Of a DNA stretch of 36,686 nucleotides, positions 14,809 to 22,091 are shown in pieces. The notes beneath the pieces are model-generated. The model was not told the DNA's origin. It was given only the letters and a program-made list of their open reading frames with translations, and searched no databases. Source of the stretch: a virus. The stretch is from the IMG/VR virus record IMGVR_UViG_3300020455_000042, positions 1 to 36,686 of that record; one strand, given 5' to 3'. The translations under genes were made by a program, and so were the position numbers. Position 1 is the stretch's first letter. Each line of letters begins with the position of its first letter.

Positions 14809-15123
14809 ATGCTCATATGCGAAGTTTTGAATGAAGAGCAAGGCGATATATTAAATGACCTAGAAGAAATGCTTACTAGGGCAAAAGCCAATATGAAAAC
14901 AAAAATACCAACTAATATGGTATTATCAAAACTTCGTGCAATGGGTCATAGTATAGACATTACTAGTTTAATTGAAATGCTATCAACTATTACAATAGTA
15001 GGCGCCGTTAACAGAAAAGATATCACACTGGATACAGCATTACCCCGTTCCGATGCTGGTCCAGAAGATAAAACAGTTAGCGATATGGCAAAAAAACAAA
15101 TTGATAAGGATATGAACAAATGA
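14809..15123 (+). CDS. hypothetical protein with capsid-targeting-like N-terminus (104 aa)
   Basis: The N-terminus MLICEVLNEEQGD has the short hydrophobic leader plus an (L/I)xE site (LNE) that the T4 prohead protease gp21 uses. The rest is helical (LEEMLTRAKANMKTKIPTNM) with a charged, probably disordered tail. It begins 4 nt after the structural gene and overlaps the next one by 4 nt, so it is co-expressed with virion genes. No domain is recognised; the packaging role is inferred. Confidence 0.6.
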   Translation: MLICEVLNEEQGDILNDLEEMLTRAKANMKTKIPTNMVLSKLRAMGHSIDITSLIEMLSTITIVGAVNRKDITLDTALPRSDAGPEDKTVSDMAKKQIDKDMNK

Positions 15124-15746
15124 GTTATAGTATAAATGCAACAAACGCTAGATTGATAGCAAGGGCGGATCTTACTATATTCAATGAAACTCAGACCCTT
15201 ATGAAACAAGTGATTACAGATGCTGGAAATGGTTTGTATGAAACAACTATAACTGATGGCACTGAAATGACCGAAAGCACACCACAAATTGTAGTAACAG
15301 GAAGTACGGCAAATCCTACGATTACAGCTTTAGATACTGTAACACTAGGTGGACAAACTGTTATACTTGGTGCTACAGGTACAAACTTAAACGCAGTTAT
15401 AGCAGATATAAATGATTCAGCAATACCTGGTGTTGTTGCAAGTAAAAATGCCGCCGATAATCTTGTAATTACATTTACATGTAGTCAAACTACAACTTGG
15501 CAATTTGTCGTAGGAGCAGGTTCAGGAACAGCAAATGCTGATTTGGGTCTTACTGCGGCAACATCTACTGCAACTAATCCAAGTAGTGTTGACTACTTTA
15601 ACGCTTGGCAAGGCAATACTCCTAGTAGACCAAAATCTGATCAAATGAATCAAGTTATTCTTTACTTCCAACAACTTGGATATACTATAGAGCGTCTTAA
15701 GAATACCTCAACAGGTAGGACACTCAAATGGAAGATATCATATTAA
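15120..15746 (+). CDS. probable virion structural protein (208 aa)
   Basis: It begins MSYSINATNARLIARADLTIF, an N-terminus I associate with a conserved structural protein of marine T4-like phages. It then has a Thr/Ala/Gly-rich beta region (about 40-160, with VVTGSTANPTITALDTVTLG) and a helical C-terminus ending in YFQQLGYTIERLKN. The composition fits a tail or baseplate component. It is coupled to the previous gene through ATGA. No enzyme motif is present. Confidence 0.65.
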   Translation: MSYSINATNARLIARADLTIFNETQTLMKQVITDAGNGLYETTITDGTEMTESTPQIVVTGSTANPTITALDTVTLGGQTVILGATGTNLNAVIADINDSAIPGVVASKNAADNLVITFTCSQTTTWQFVVGAGSGTANADLGLTAATSTATNPSSVDYFNAWQGNTPSRPKSDQMNQVILYFQQLGYTIERLKNTSTGRTLKWKISY

Positions 15747-15753
15747 ACTTATA

Positions 15754-15870
15754 ATGTTTTGGAACTCCCTTAGTGGAAATACCCAAGCAACTATTATATG
15801 TATTATACTTTCAATAATTTTAGCATATTTTGATCCAAGATGGCAAACTTTCCCATTGACATCACCATAA
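15754..15870 (+). CDS. putative 38-aa single-pass membrane peptide
   Basis: ATG 15754 to TAA 15868-15870. After MFWNSLSGNTQ comes a hydrophobic stretch of about 15 residues (ATIICIILSIILAYF) and a short polar tail. It fills almost exactly the gap between the structural gene and the nuclease gene. No clear ribosome-binding site is seen. It could be a small membrane protein such as a lysis accessory, but there is no evidence beyond the hydrophobic profile. Confidence 0.5.
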   Translation: MFWNSLSGNTQATIICIILSIILAYFDPRWQTFPLTSP

Positions 15871-15889
15871 TTTCCTGTTACATTTAACT

Positions 15890-16555
15890 ATGTTAAAAAT
15901 TACTACACCCTACCCTTATAAAGAATTTAAACGTAAGAGTGTAGGCGGTAAACGTCTATACGAAAATCCTTATGGCGAACCTGTGCCTAGTGTAACAACT
16001 ATACTCAGTAAGACCAAAGATATGACTCACCTCAATGCTTGGAAAAAGCGTGTGGGTGAAAAGAAAGCACAAGAGATCGTAACTGAAGCCGCAAACGTTG
16101 GTACAGTTATGCACGAAATGTTGGAAGCATGGAGTCTTAATGAACAGTACACAGGCAAAAACTTGTTACAAGCTAAGATGATGGCAGAAACTGTTATTAA
16201 GAATGTAGAACCAGATATTACAGAAGTATGGGGTAGTGAAGTAAACTTGTGTTACCCAGGACTATATGCAGGCACTACAGACCTAGTGGGCATATACAAA
16301 GGTAATCCTTGTATTATGGACTTTAAACAAACTAACAAACCTAAAAAGCGTGAATGGATCGATGATTACTTTATGCAAGCCGCGGCATATGGCATGGCAC
16401 ACAATGAAGTATTTGAAACTAAAATTGAACATGCGGCAATCTTTATGTGCAGTAGAGATTGTGATTGGCAACTGTGGGAAGTAGGTCCAGAAGAATTTAA
16501 ACAATGGGAAGAAAAATGGGCAAAGAGAGTAGAAGAGTTCTACAACTTGTCATAA
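15890..16555 (+). CDS. PD-(D/E)XK exonuclease, RecB/Cas4-like (221 aa)
   Basis: The core motifs are clear: VGTVMHEMLEAW (about residues 71-82; the His and Glu of the RecB-like N-terminal motif), YAGTTDLVGIYKGNPCIMDFKQTNK (about 125-149; split here as GTTD, then DFK, the D...(D/E)xK metal site), and QAAAYGMA (about 163-170; the QxxxY motif). The family comprises single-strand exonucleases and repair nucleases. It lies among late genes, immediately before a late promoter. A role in DNA degradation, recombination or packaging is possible. Confidence 0.82.
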   Translation: MLKITTPYPYKEFKRKSVGGKRLYENPYGEPVPSVTTILSKTKDMTHLNAWKKRVGEKKAQEIVTEAANVGTVMHEMLEAWSLNEQYTGKNLLQAKMMAETVIKNVEPDITEVWGSEVNLCYPGLYAGTTDLVGIYKGNPCIMDFKQTNKPKKREWIDDYFMQAAAYGMAHNEVFETKIEHAAIFMCSRDCDWQLWEVGPEEFKQWEEKWAKRVEEFYNLS

Positions 16556-16558
16556 ATA
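16551..16558 (+). promoter_or_regulatory. late promoter word CATAAATA
   Basis: 7 of 8 match, overlapping the stop of the nuclease gene. CAGGAG follows before ATG 16577. Confidence 0.6.
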
Positions 16559-16576
16559 CTGTATCAGGAGTAAACA

Positions 16577-17236
16577 ATGGCTACAACAAGAATTAGTAAA
16601 ATTAAAGTAAGACAAGGCAACTTTGCTGACTTACCTGTATTAGATCCAGGCGAGCTTGGATATGCAAAAGACAGTAGACGTCTTTTTATTGGAAACGATA
16701 CAGTAAGTATTGGAACAGGAAATGGTGTACTTACAGATTTTACAATTCCACTAGCATTGAGTAAACCTAATATTACTACTGTTAGTGTTGCAGGTAGTCC
16801 AGTTAATGCATCTACTTACACTATCTCAGGTACAACGTTAACTTTTGCTAGTGCTCCAACAGGTGCAATTACTGTAGGATTTAACAGTGAGATTGACATT
16901 GTAAATGATGTAACATTGCCTAGTGAAGTTAGTTTGCCTGCAAATGGTAGTAGTGCAAGTACAGGTTTTTCCGTTGATACTTCATTGTACAATATTGTAG
17001 TAATGGATTATACTCTTGAAAGCACCAACGGTGTTAGAATTGGGCAACTTCGTTTTGGAACAGACACTAGTGCAAGCACAAGCACTATTGCTGATAACAA
17101 TACCGAAACAGCTCCAGTAGGAATTACTTTCAGTGTAGATATTGGCACTGCCAATACAATGCTACTAAAGTATACCGATACAGATAACCTTATAGCGAAA
17201 TTTAAATATACATATCAATTGTGGAACAGCAATTAA
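16577..17236 (+). CDS. virion protein with Mtd-type N-terminal domain (219 aa)
   Basis: The first 40 residues (KIKVRQGNFADLPVLDPGEL, then GYAKDSRRLFIGN) match the pattern of the major tropism determinant N-terminal domain found on phage tail-fibre and receptor-binding proteins: RxG...pvLxpGELGY..d..rlfiGn. The rest is Thr/Ser/Val-rich beta structure, as in tail decoration proteins. A late promoter word and CAGGAG precede it. It is short for a fibre, so it may be a fibre adaptor or small receptor-binding protein. The next gene starts inside its end. Confidence 0.7.
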   Translation: MATTRISKIKVRQGNFADLPVLDPGELGYAKDSRRLFIGNDTVSIGTGNGVLTDFTIPLALSKPNITTVSVAGSPVNASTYTISGTTLTFASAPTGAITVGFNSEIDIVNDVTLPSEVSLPANGSSASTGFSVDTSLYNIVVMDYTLESTNGVRIGQLRFGTDTSASTSTIADNNTETAPVGITFSVDIGTANTMLLKYTDTDNLIAKFKYTYQLWNSN

Positions 17237-17673
17237 TACACACTGCATGGTTTGAATCGCCTAGCACTAGACTCAGTCGGTGGAGGGCTTTTCGTAAAGG
17301 TTTGAATACTGATAACACTCTTGAAGTGTGTGAGACAGTAGTTAACTGGTGGAAAATGGCACCTATAAGTAAAATGACCATTGATCCTGTTGACAGTAAT
17401 ACATGGCCCACTCCTTGGGAAATGTTACATAGTGGAGATTTTTGTGAGAACAGTATTGCATTAGGAATAAGTTATACTATACACTATGCTAATGAGAGCA
17501 TACCTAATGAACTGATGTTTATCACAAGTAAGGAAAATAGCACACAGATTTTATGTGCATGGATTGATAATAAGTATCTGCTTAATTACGAACACGGATC
17601 GATAAGTACACTACCAACCGAAAATGTATCGATCAGCTTTCAAAAGAAAATAGCAGATGTCATCAAATCCTGA
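17221..17673 (+). CDS. hypothetical protein (150 aa), GTG start
   Basis: GTG 17221 lies inside the end of the Mtd-like gene. No ATG is available near the N-terminus, and the protein pattern (TAWFESPSTRLSRWRAFRKG at the start) is intact. PVDSNTWPTPWEMLHSGDFC and a later YTIHYANESI stretch look like a conserved phage family I have seen without known function. Cys and Trp residues are frequent. It is followed by a 63-nt gap before nrdA. Confidence 0.65.
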   Translation: MEQQLIHTAWFESPSTRLSRWRAFRKGLNTDNTLEVCETVVNWWKMAPISKMTIDPVDSNTWPTPWEMLHSGDFCENSIALGISYTIHYANESIPNELMFITSKENSTQILCAWIDNKYLLNYEHGSISTLPTENVSISFQKKIADVIKS

Positions 17674-17736
17674 TACATAACTTGGTTCGTGTGGGTAATA
17701 AGTACAGAGATACACAGATGAAGAAGGAAAACAATA

Positions 17737-20043
17737 ATGAGTGAAATTCAAGTAATCAAACGAAATGGTAATAAAGACGAACTAGATTTAGAAAAACTGC
17801 ACAAGGTAGTTTTTTCAGCATGTGAAAACCTTAATGGTGTTAGTGCAAGTGAAGTAGAGATTAAAAGTAGTTTACAATTTTATAGTGGTATTACCAGTAG
17901 TGAGATTCAAGAAACACTTATTAAAAGTGCGGCAGATTTAATTAGTGAAGAACAACCAAACTATCAATGGGTTGCAGGACGACTAATTGTCTATCACCTT
18001 CGTAAAATGGTCTACGGGCAATATGATCCTTGGCATATTTTAAAATTAATTAAGACTAATGTAGAAGAAGGATTTTATGATTCAAGTCTACTAGAAAAAT
18101 ATACAGACGAAGAATGGGATGAATTAAATTCGCATCTTAAACACGATAGAGATGAAACCATGACCTATGCGGCAATGGAGCAATGGCGTGGCAAGTATCT
18201 TGTACAAAATCGTGTTACAAATATAATCAAAGAAACTCCACAAATGGCATACATGCTAATCTCAGCAACATTGTTTGCTGAATACCCTAGAGAAACAAGA
18301 TTGCAATGGGTAAAGGATTATTATGACGCAGTTTCATTATTTTATATTAGCTTACCTACTCCTGTCATGGCTGGCGTTAGAACTCCACAACGCCAATTTT
18401 CGTCATGCGTCCTCATTGAGACTGATGATAGTCTTGATAGCATCAATGCTACTACTAGTAGCATCGTTAAGTATGTTTCAGCAAAAGCAGGAATTGGAAT
18501 CGGAGCAGGTAGCATTAGGGCTCTCGGAAGTCCCATTCGTAAGGGTGACGCCTATCACACAGGAGTCGTACCTTTCTACAAAATGTTTCAAAGTGCAACA
18601 AGGAGTTGTAGTCAAGGCGGAGTGCGAAACGGAGCGGCAACATTATACTATCCCATATGGCACTACGAAGTAGAAGACCTACTTGTACTTAAAAACAACA
18701 AAGGTACAGATGATAATCGTGTGCGTCATATGGATTATGGTGTACAGTTTAACAAACTGTTTTATGAAAGATTAATTAGCAATGGCGAGATAACATTGTT
18801 CTCACCTAGCGATGTTCCTGGTTTGTACGAGGCGTTCTTTGCAGACCAAGACAAGTTTAAAGAACTATACGAACGTGCAGAACGTAACACAAGACTACGC
18901 AAAAAAGTAATCAGTGCAACAGAACTTTTTAGTCAATTTATGGAAGAACGTAAAAACACAGGAAGAATATATCTACAAAATGTAGACAATGCAAATAGTC
19001 ACAGTAGCTTTTTAGAAGAAGTAGCACCAATAAGACAAAGTAACTTGTGTGCAGAAATTGACTTGCCTACTAAGCCGTTGAATGATTTCAATGACGAAGA
19101 GGGAGAAATAGCATTATGTACATTGAGTGCAATCAATTGGGGTAAAATTAAAAGTCCAGAAGAGTTTGCAAAGCCATGTGAACTAGCAGTTAGAGGACTT
19201 GATGCACTACTAACATATCAAGACTATCCTGTAAAAGCGGCTGAAAATGCAACAGAAGGTAGACGCCCGTTAGGTGTTGGTATTATTAACTTGGCATTTT
19301 GGATGGCAAAGAACAATATGTCATATACTCAACCAGACTTAGAAATGATAGATGAATTTGCAGAAGCATGGAGTTACTATTTGATTAAAGCAAGTGCAGA
19401 CCTAGCTGAAGAGCAAGGTGCATGTTTATGGAGTGACCAAACAAAATATCATAACGGACTTACACCTAACCAAACATACAAGCAAGATGTGGATGAACTA
19501 GTACCACACAAAGAACGTATGCCTTGGAGAGAATTAAGAGATCAACTAAAACGTACTGGCATTAGAAATTCAACATTGATGGCACTAATGCCAGCTGAAA
19601 CATCAGCACAAATTAGTAATGCTACAAACGGTATTGAACCACCTCGCAGTTTAGTAAGTGTCAAACAAAGTAAACATGGTGTTCTAAAACAAGTGGTACC
19701 AAGTATACACAAGCTAAAGAACAAGTATGAATTACTTTGGGATCAAAGATCACCTGAAGGATATCTAAAGATTATGGCAGTATTACAAAAGTATATTGAC
19801 CAAGGCATCTCGGTTAACACAAGTTACAATCCTGTGTTTTATGATGATGAAAAAATTAGCATGAGTGAAATGCTAAGACACTTAATGATCTTCTACAAGT
19901 ATGGTGGTAAACAGTTGTATTATTTCAACACCTATGATGGACAAGGTGAATTAGATATTGACAAATTAGCAGAATCAACTAATATAACTGTACCTGAAGA
20001 TGAATTAATTGAAGAAGAAGACTGCGAAAGCTGTGTAATTTAA
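17737..20043 (+). CDS. nrdA: ribonucleoside-diphosphate reductase, class Ia alpha subunit
   Basis: 768 residues, close to the E. coli NrdA length. An N-terminal ATP-cone (about 1-95, VIKRNGNKDELDLEKL) provides allosteric activity control. The active site shows SSCVLIE (first redox cysteine), NLCAEIDLPT (Asn, thiyl-radical Cys and Glu), ALCTLSA (second redox cysteine), LYYFNT (the tyrosine pair of the radical path) and a C-terminal CESC tail that shuttles electrons from glutaredoxin. The enzyme reduces NDPs to dNDPs for phage DNA synthesis. AGGAAAAC precedes ATG 17737. It forms an operon with nrdB and glutaredoxin. Confidence 0.97.
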   Translation: MSEIQVIKRNGNKDELDLEKLHKVVFSACENLNGVSASEVEIKSSLQFYSGITSSEIQETLIKSAADLISEEQPNYQWVAGRLIVYHLRKMVYGQYDPWHILKLIKTNVEEGFYDSSLLEKYTDEEWDELNSHLKHDRDETMTYAAMEQWRGKYLVQNRVTNIIKETPQMAYMLISATLFAEYPRETRLQWVKDYYDAVSLFYISLPTPVMAGVRTPQRQFSSCVLIETDDSLDSINATTSSIVKYVSAKAGIGIGAGSIRALGSPIRKGDAYHTGVVPFYKMFQSATRSCSQGGVRNGAATLYYPIWHYEVEDLLVLKNNKGTDDNRVRHMDYGVQFNKLFYERLISNGEITLFSPSDVPGLYEAFFADQDKFKELYERAERNTRLRKKVISATELFSQFMEERKNTGRIYLQNVDNANSHSSFLEEVAPIRQSNLCAEIDLPTKPLNDFNDEEGEIALCTLSAINWGKIKSPEEFAKPCELAVRGLDALLTYQDYPVKAAENATEGRRPLGVGIINLAFWMAKNNMSYTQPDLEMIDEFAEAWSYYLIKASADLAEEQGACLWSDQTKYHNGLTPNQTYKQDVDELVPHKERMPWRELRDQLKRTGIRNSTLMALMPAETSAQISNATNGIEPPRSLVSVKQSKHGVLKQVVPSIHKLKNKYELLWDQRSPEGYLKIMAVLQKYIDQGISVNTSYNPVFYDDEKISMSEMLRHLMIFYKYGGKQLYYFNTYDGQGELDIDKLAESTNITVPEDELIEEEDCESCVI

Positions 20044-20055
20044 GAAAGTGAAAAG

Positions 20056-21183
20056 ATGAGTGTACTAAATGAAAAGGCACGGAACAAGCACCTCGAAAGT
20101 TTGATGTTCTTGGATCCAAATGGAGGCGTTGACATCCAACGTTATGATACGTTAAAGTATCGTCAGTTTGACAAACTAACTGATAAGCAGTTGGGTTTCT
20201 TTTGGAGACCTGAAGAAGTAGATGTGTTGCGTGATGCAAAAGACTTTAAAGAGTTAACGGATCATGAACAACATATTTTTACCAGTAACTTAAAAAGACA
20301 AATACTACTGGATAGTGTGCAAGGCAGAGCCCCAGCTGATAGTTTTAATCCACTTGTAAGTTTACCTGAGCTAGAGAATTGGGTAACAACTTGGACATTT
20401 AACGAAACTATCCACAGTCGTAGTTACACACATATTATTAGAAATGTGTATTCAAACCCTAGTATTATCTTTGATGAAATGATGGACATTGCACCTATTA
20501 TGGATTGTGCAACTGACATCAGCAAGCACTATGATGACCTTATTGAAATGGGCATGTGGTACAATTTACTCGGTGAAGGTACACACACTGTCAACGGTAA
20601 GAAGATTGTAGTTGACAAATACGAATTGAAAAAGTTAATATGGAAAGCTATGATGAGTGTAAACATTCTTGAAGGTGTTCGCTTTTATGTATCGTTTGCA
20701 TGTAGCTGGGCATTTGCTGAACTTAAGAAGATGGAAGGCAATGCTAAAATTATTAAACTTATTTGTAGAGATGAGAATGTACATTTGGGTAGTACCCAAA
20801 CATTACTAAAACTGATGCCCAAAGATGATCCCGACTTTGCTCGTATCCAAGAAGAAACTCGGGACGAAATGATCCAACTATTTGTAGATGCAGTAGACCA
20901 AGAAAAGCAATGGGCAGACTATTTGTTCAAAGACGGATCAATGATTGGTCTAAATGCACAACTATTGGGTGAATATGTTGAATGGACTGCTAATAAACGT
21001 ATGATAGCAGTTGGACTTGACAGCCCATACAAAGGTGTAAGTAATCCTTTGCCTTGGACACAAAAGTGGATTGCAGGTGCAGAAGTACAAGTCGCACCAC
21101 AAGAAACAGAAATTTCAAGCTATGTAATTGGCGGCACCAAACAAGATGTTAACGGTAGCACCTTTGCTGGAATGAAATTGTGA
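20056..21183 (+). CDS. nrdB: ribonucleoside-diphosphate reductase, class Ia beta subunit
   Basis: 375 residues, matching E. coli NrdB almost throughout. Di-iron ligands are visible: D in LLDSVQGRAP, E and H in NETIHSRSYTHI (also carrying the radical tyrosine), E in ILEGVRFYV, and E and H in CRDENVHLG. The C-terminus (SSYVIGG and tail) fits docking to NrdA. The subunit generates the tyrosyl radical needed by NrdA. It starts 12 nt after nrdA and its stop overlaps the GTG start of the glutaredoxin gene, so all three are co-translated. It is more like the enterobacterial class Ia type than class Ib. Confidence 0.97.
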   Translation: MSVLNEKARNKHLESLMFLDPNGGVDIQRYDTLKYRQFDKLTDKQLGFFWRPEEVDVLRDAKDFKELTDHEQHIFTSNLKRQILLDSVQGRAPADSFNPLVSLPELENWVTTWTFNETIHSRSYTHIIRNVYSNPSIIFDEMMDIAPIMDCATDISKHYDDLIEMGMWYNLLGEGTHTVNGKKIVVDKYELKKLIWKAMMSVNILEGVRFYVSFACSWAFAELKKMEGNAKIIKLICRDENVHLGSTQTLLKLMPKDDPDFARIQEETRDEMIQLFVDAVDQEKQWADYLFKDGSMIGLNAQLLGEYVEWTANKRMIAVGLDSPYKGVSNPLPWTQKWIAGAEVQVAPQETEISSYVIGGTKQDVNGSTFAGMKL

Positions 21184-21452
21184 TTACGGTATATAGTAAG
21201 CCATTGTGTCATTATTGCACAATGGCTAAACAATACCTTGAAACAAACGGATTCGAGTACGAAGAAATACGAGTGGATACCAATCCTGAAGCTAGAGAGT
21301 TTTTGATAAGTGAAGGGCATAGAACTATGCCTCAAATTTACAATAATGGAAAATTACTAGTAGCAGGAGGAGGGCAAGCACTTGTTCGTATGGATCCAAA
21401 AATGGTAAGAGAACTCATAGGAGAAATCGATGTTGGTGACATCCAATTATAA
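21180..21452 (+). CDS. glutaredoxin
   Basis: GTG start in a GTGA overlap with nrdB. The 90-residue protein has the thioredoxin fold order, with the active site KPLCHYC (Cys-His-Tyr-Cys, residues 9-12), a GHRTMPQIY segment containing the cis-proline, and a GGGQALVRMD glutathione-binding region. It delivers electrons to the redox cysteines of the NrdA protein, and its location at the end of the nrdAB operon fits that job. T4 has an equivalent (NrdC). Confidence 0.93.
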   Translation: MITVYSKPLCHYCTMAKQYLETNGFEYEEIRVDTNPEAREFLISEGHRTMPQIYNNGKLLVAGGGQALVRMDPKMVRELIGEIDVGDIQL

Positions 21453-21777
21453 AAAGAATGATATTGTAGGCATAAAATTAAGTACAGGTGAAGAAGTAGT
21501 AGCAAGATTTGATAAGTTTGATTCAGCAACTAATCAAAAAACACTACACATTGTAAAGCCAACTGTACTAACACTAAACCCACAAAACGGACAAGCAATG
21601 CTTATTCCATGGCTAATGAGTATGGACGTACATAGTGGTGATCCTGTTACAGTTAGTCAAGATCAAATTGTTGCTATGTATAAACCATCCAAAGGCATTG
21701 CTGATGTTTATATGCAAGGGTCAAGTGGTATTGCAATGCCAACTGCAAATGATGTAGCAGGCTTAATTAAACAATAA
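21430..21777 (+). CDS. Sm-like/SH3-barrel protein (115 aa)
   Basis: ATG 21430 lies 7 nt after AGGAG inside the glutaredoxin gene. The N-terminal half (YKKNDIVGIKLSTGEEVVAR, then VKPTVLTLNPQNGQAML) has the five-strand pattern of an Sm/SH3-like barrel, as in LSm or Hfq proteins: basic KxxD, GxxV...GEE, then G-containing strands. The C-terminus is a charged tail with YKPSKGI. RNA binding is possible but not shown; many phage structural adaptors have the same barrel. The late promoter word at its end drives the PAAR gene. Confidence 0.5.
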   Translation: MLVTSNYKKNDIVGIKLSTGEEVVARFDKFDSATNQKTLHIVKPTVLTLNPQNGQAMLIPWLMSMDVHSGDPVTVSQDQIVAMYKPSKGIADVYMQGSSGIAMPTANDVAGLIKQ

Positions 21778-21780
21778 ATA
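21773..21780 (+). promoter_or_regulatory. late promoter word AATAAATA, 5 nt before ATG 21786
   Basis: 7 of 8 match spanning the stop of the Sm-like gene. Only CATTT lies between it and the PAAR start codon, with no Shine-Dalgarno sequence. Confidence 0.6.
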
Positions 21781-21785
21781 CATTT

Positions 21786-22091
21786 ATGGCAAGGAATGTT
21801 CATAGAGAAGGCGACAGTAGAATTTGCGGTGCAACAACTGTCGCTCAACAAAATACAGTAAGAGCAAACAATAGATTTGTCAGTATTCAAGGTGATCCAA
21901 ACACCCACGGTGGAGGATCGTTGAAAGCAACTGATACTGTAGGTAAAGTCCGTATTGGCGGAATACCTATTATTCTTGTTAATGATCCTGCTAGTCCAGA
22001 TGGTTTATGTCCTATACCACCTCATTGTGGACCAAATGCCAGTAGTGCAAGTCCAAATGTAAGAGCAGGTGGCGGACAGACGGTGCAATAA
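21786..22091 (+). CDS. PAAR-like spike-tip protein (101 aa)
   Basis: Small PAAR-family protein: VHREGDSRICGATT at the N-terminus, a KVRIGGIPIIL repeat and Cys/His residues near the end (GLCPIPPHCGPNASSASPNV) that would bind the structural metal at the sharp tip. T4 has a comparable gp5.4 tip on its gp5 spike. The protein would pierce the cell envelope at the tail end. The gene has a late promoter word 5 nt upstream, and its stop overlaps the next gene start (TAATG), so tip and following virion protein are co-translated. Confidence 0.85.
   Translation: MARNVHREGDSRICGATTVAQQNTVRANNRFVSIQGDPNTHGGGSLKATDTVGKVRIGGIPIILVNDPASPDGLCPIPPHCGPNASSASPNVRAGGGQTVQ

Noticed and set aside
18323-18673. 116-codon plus-strand frame with a hydrophobic start
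   Set aside because: Lies inside nrdA in another frame. NrdA shows intact catalytic motifs through this region.
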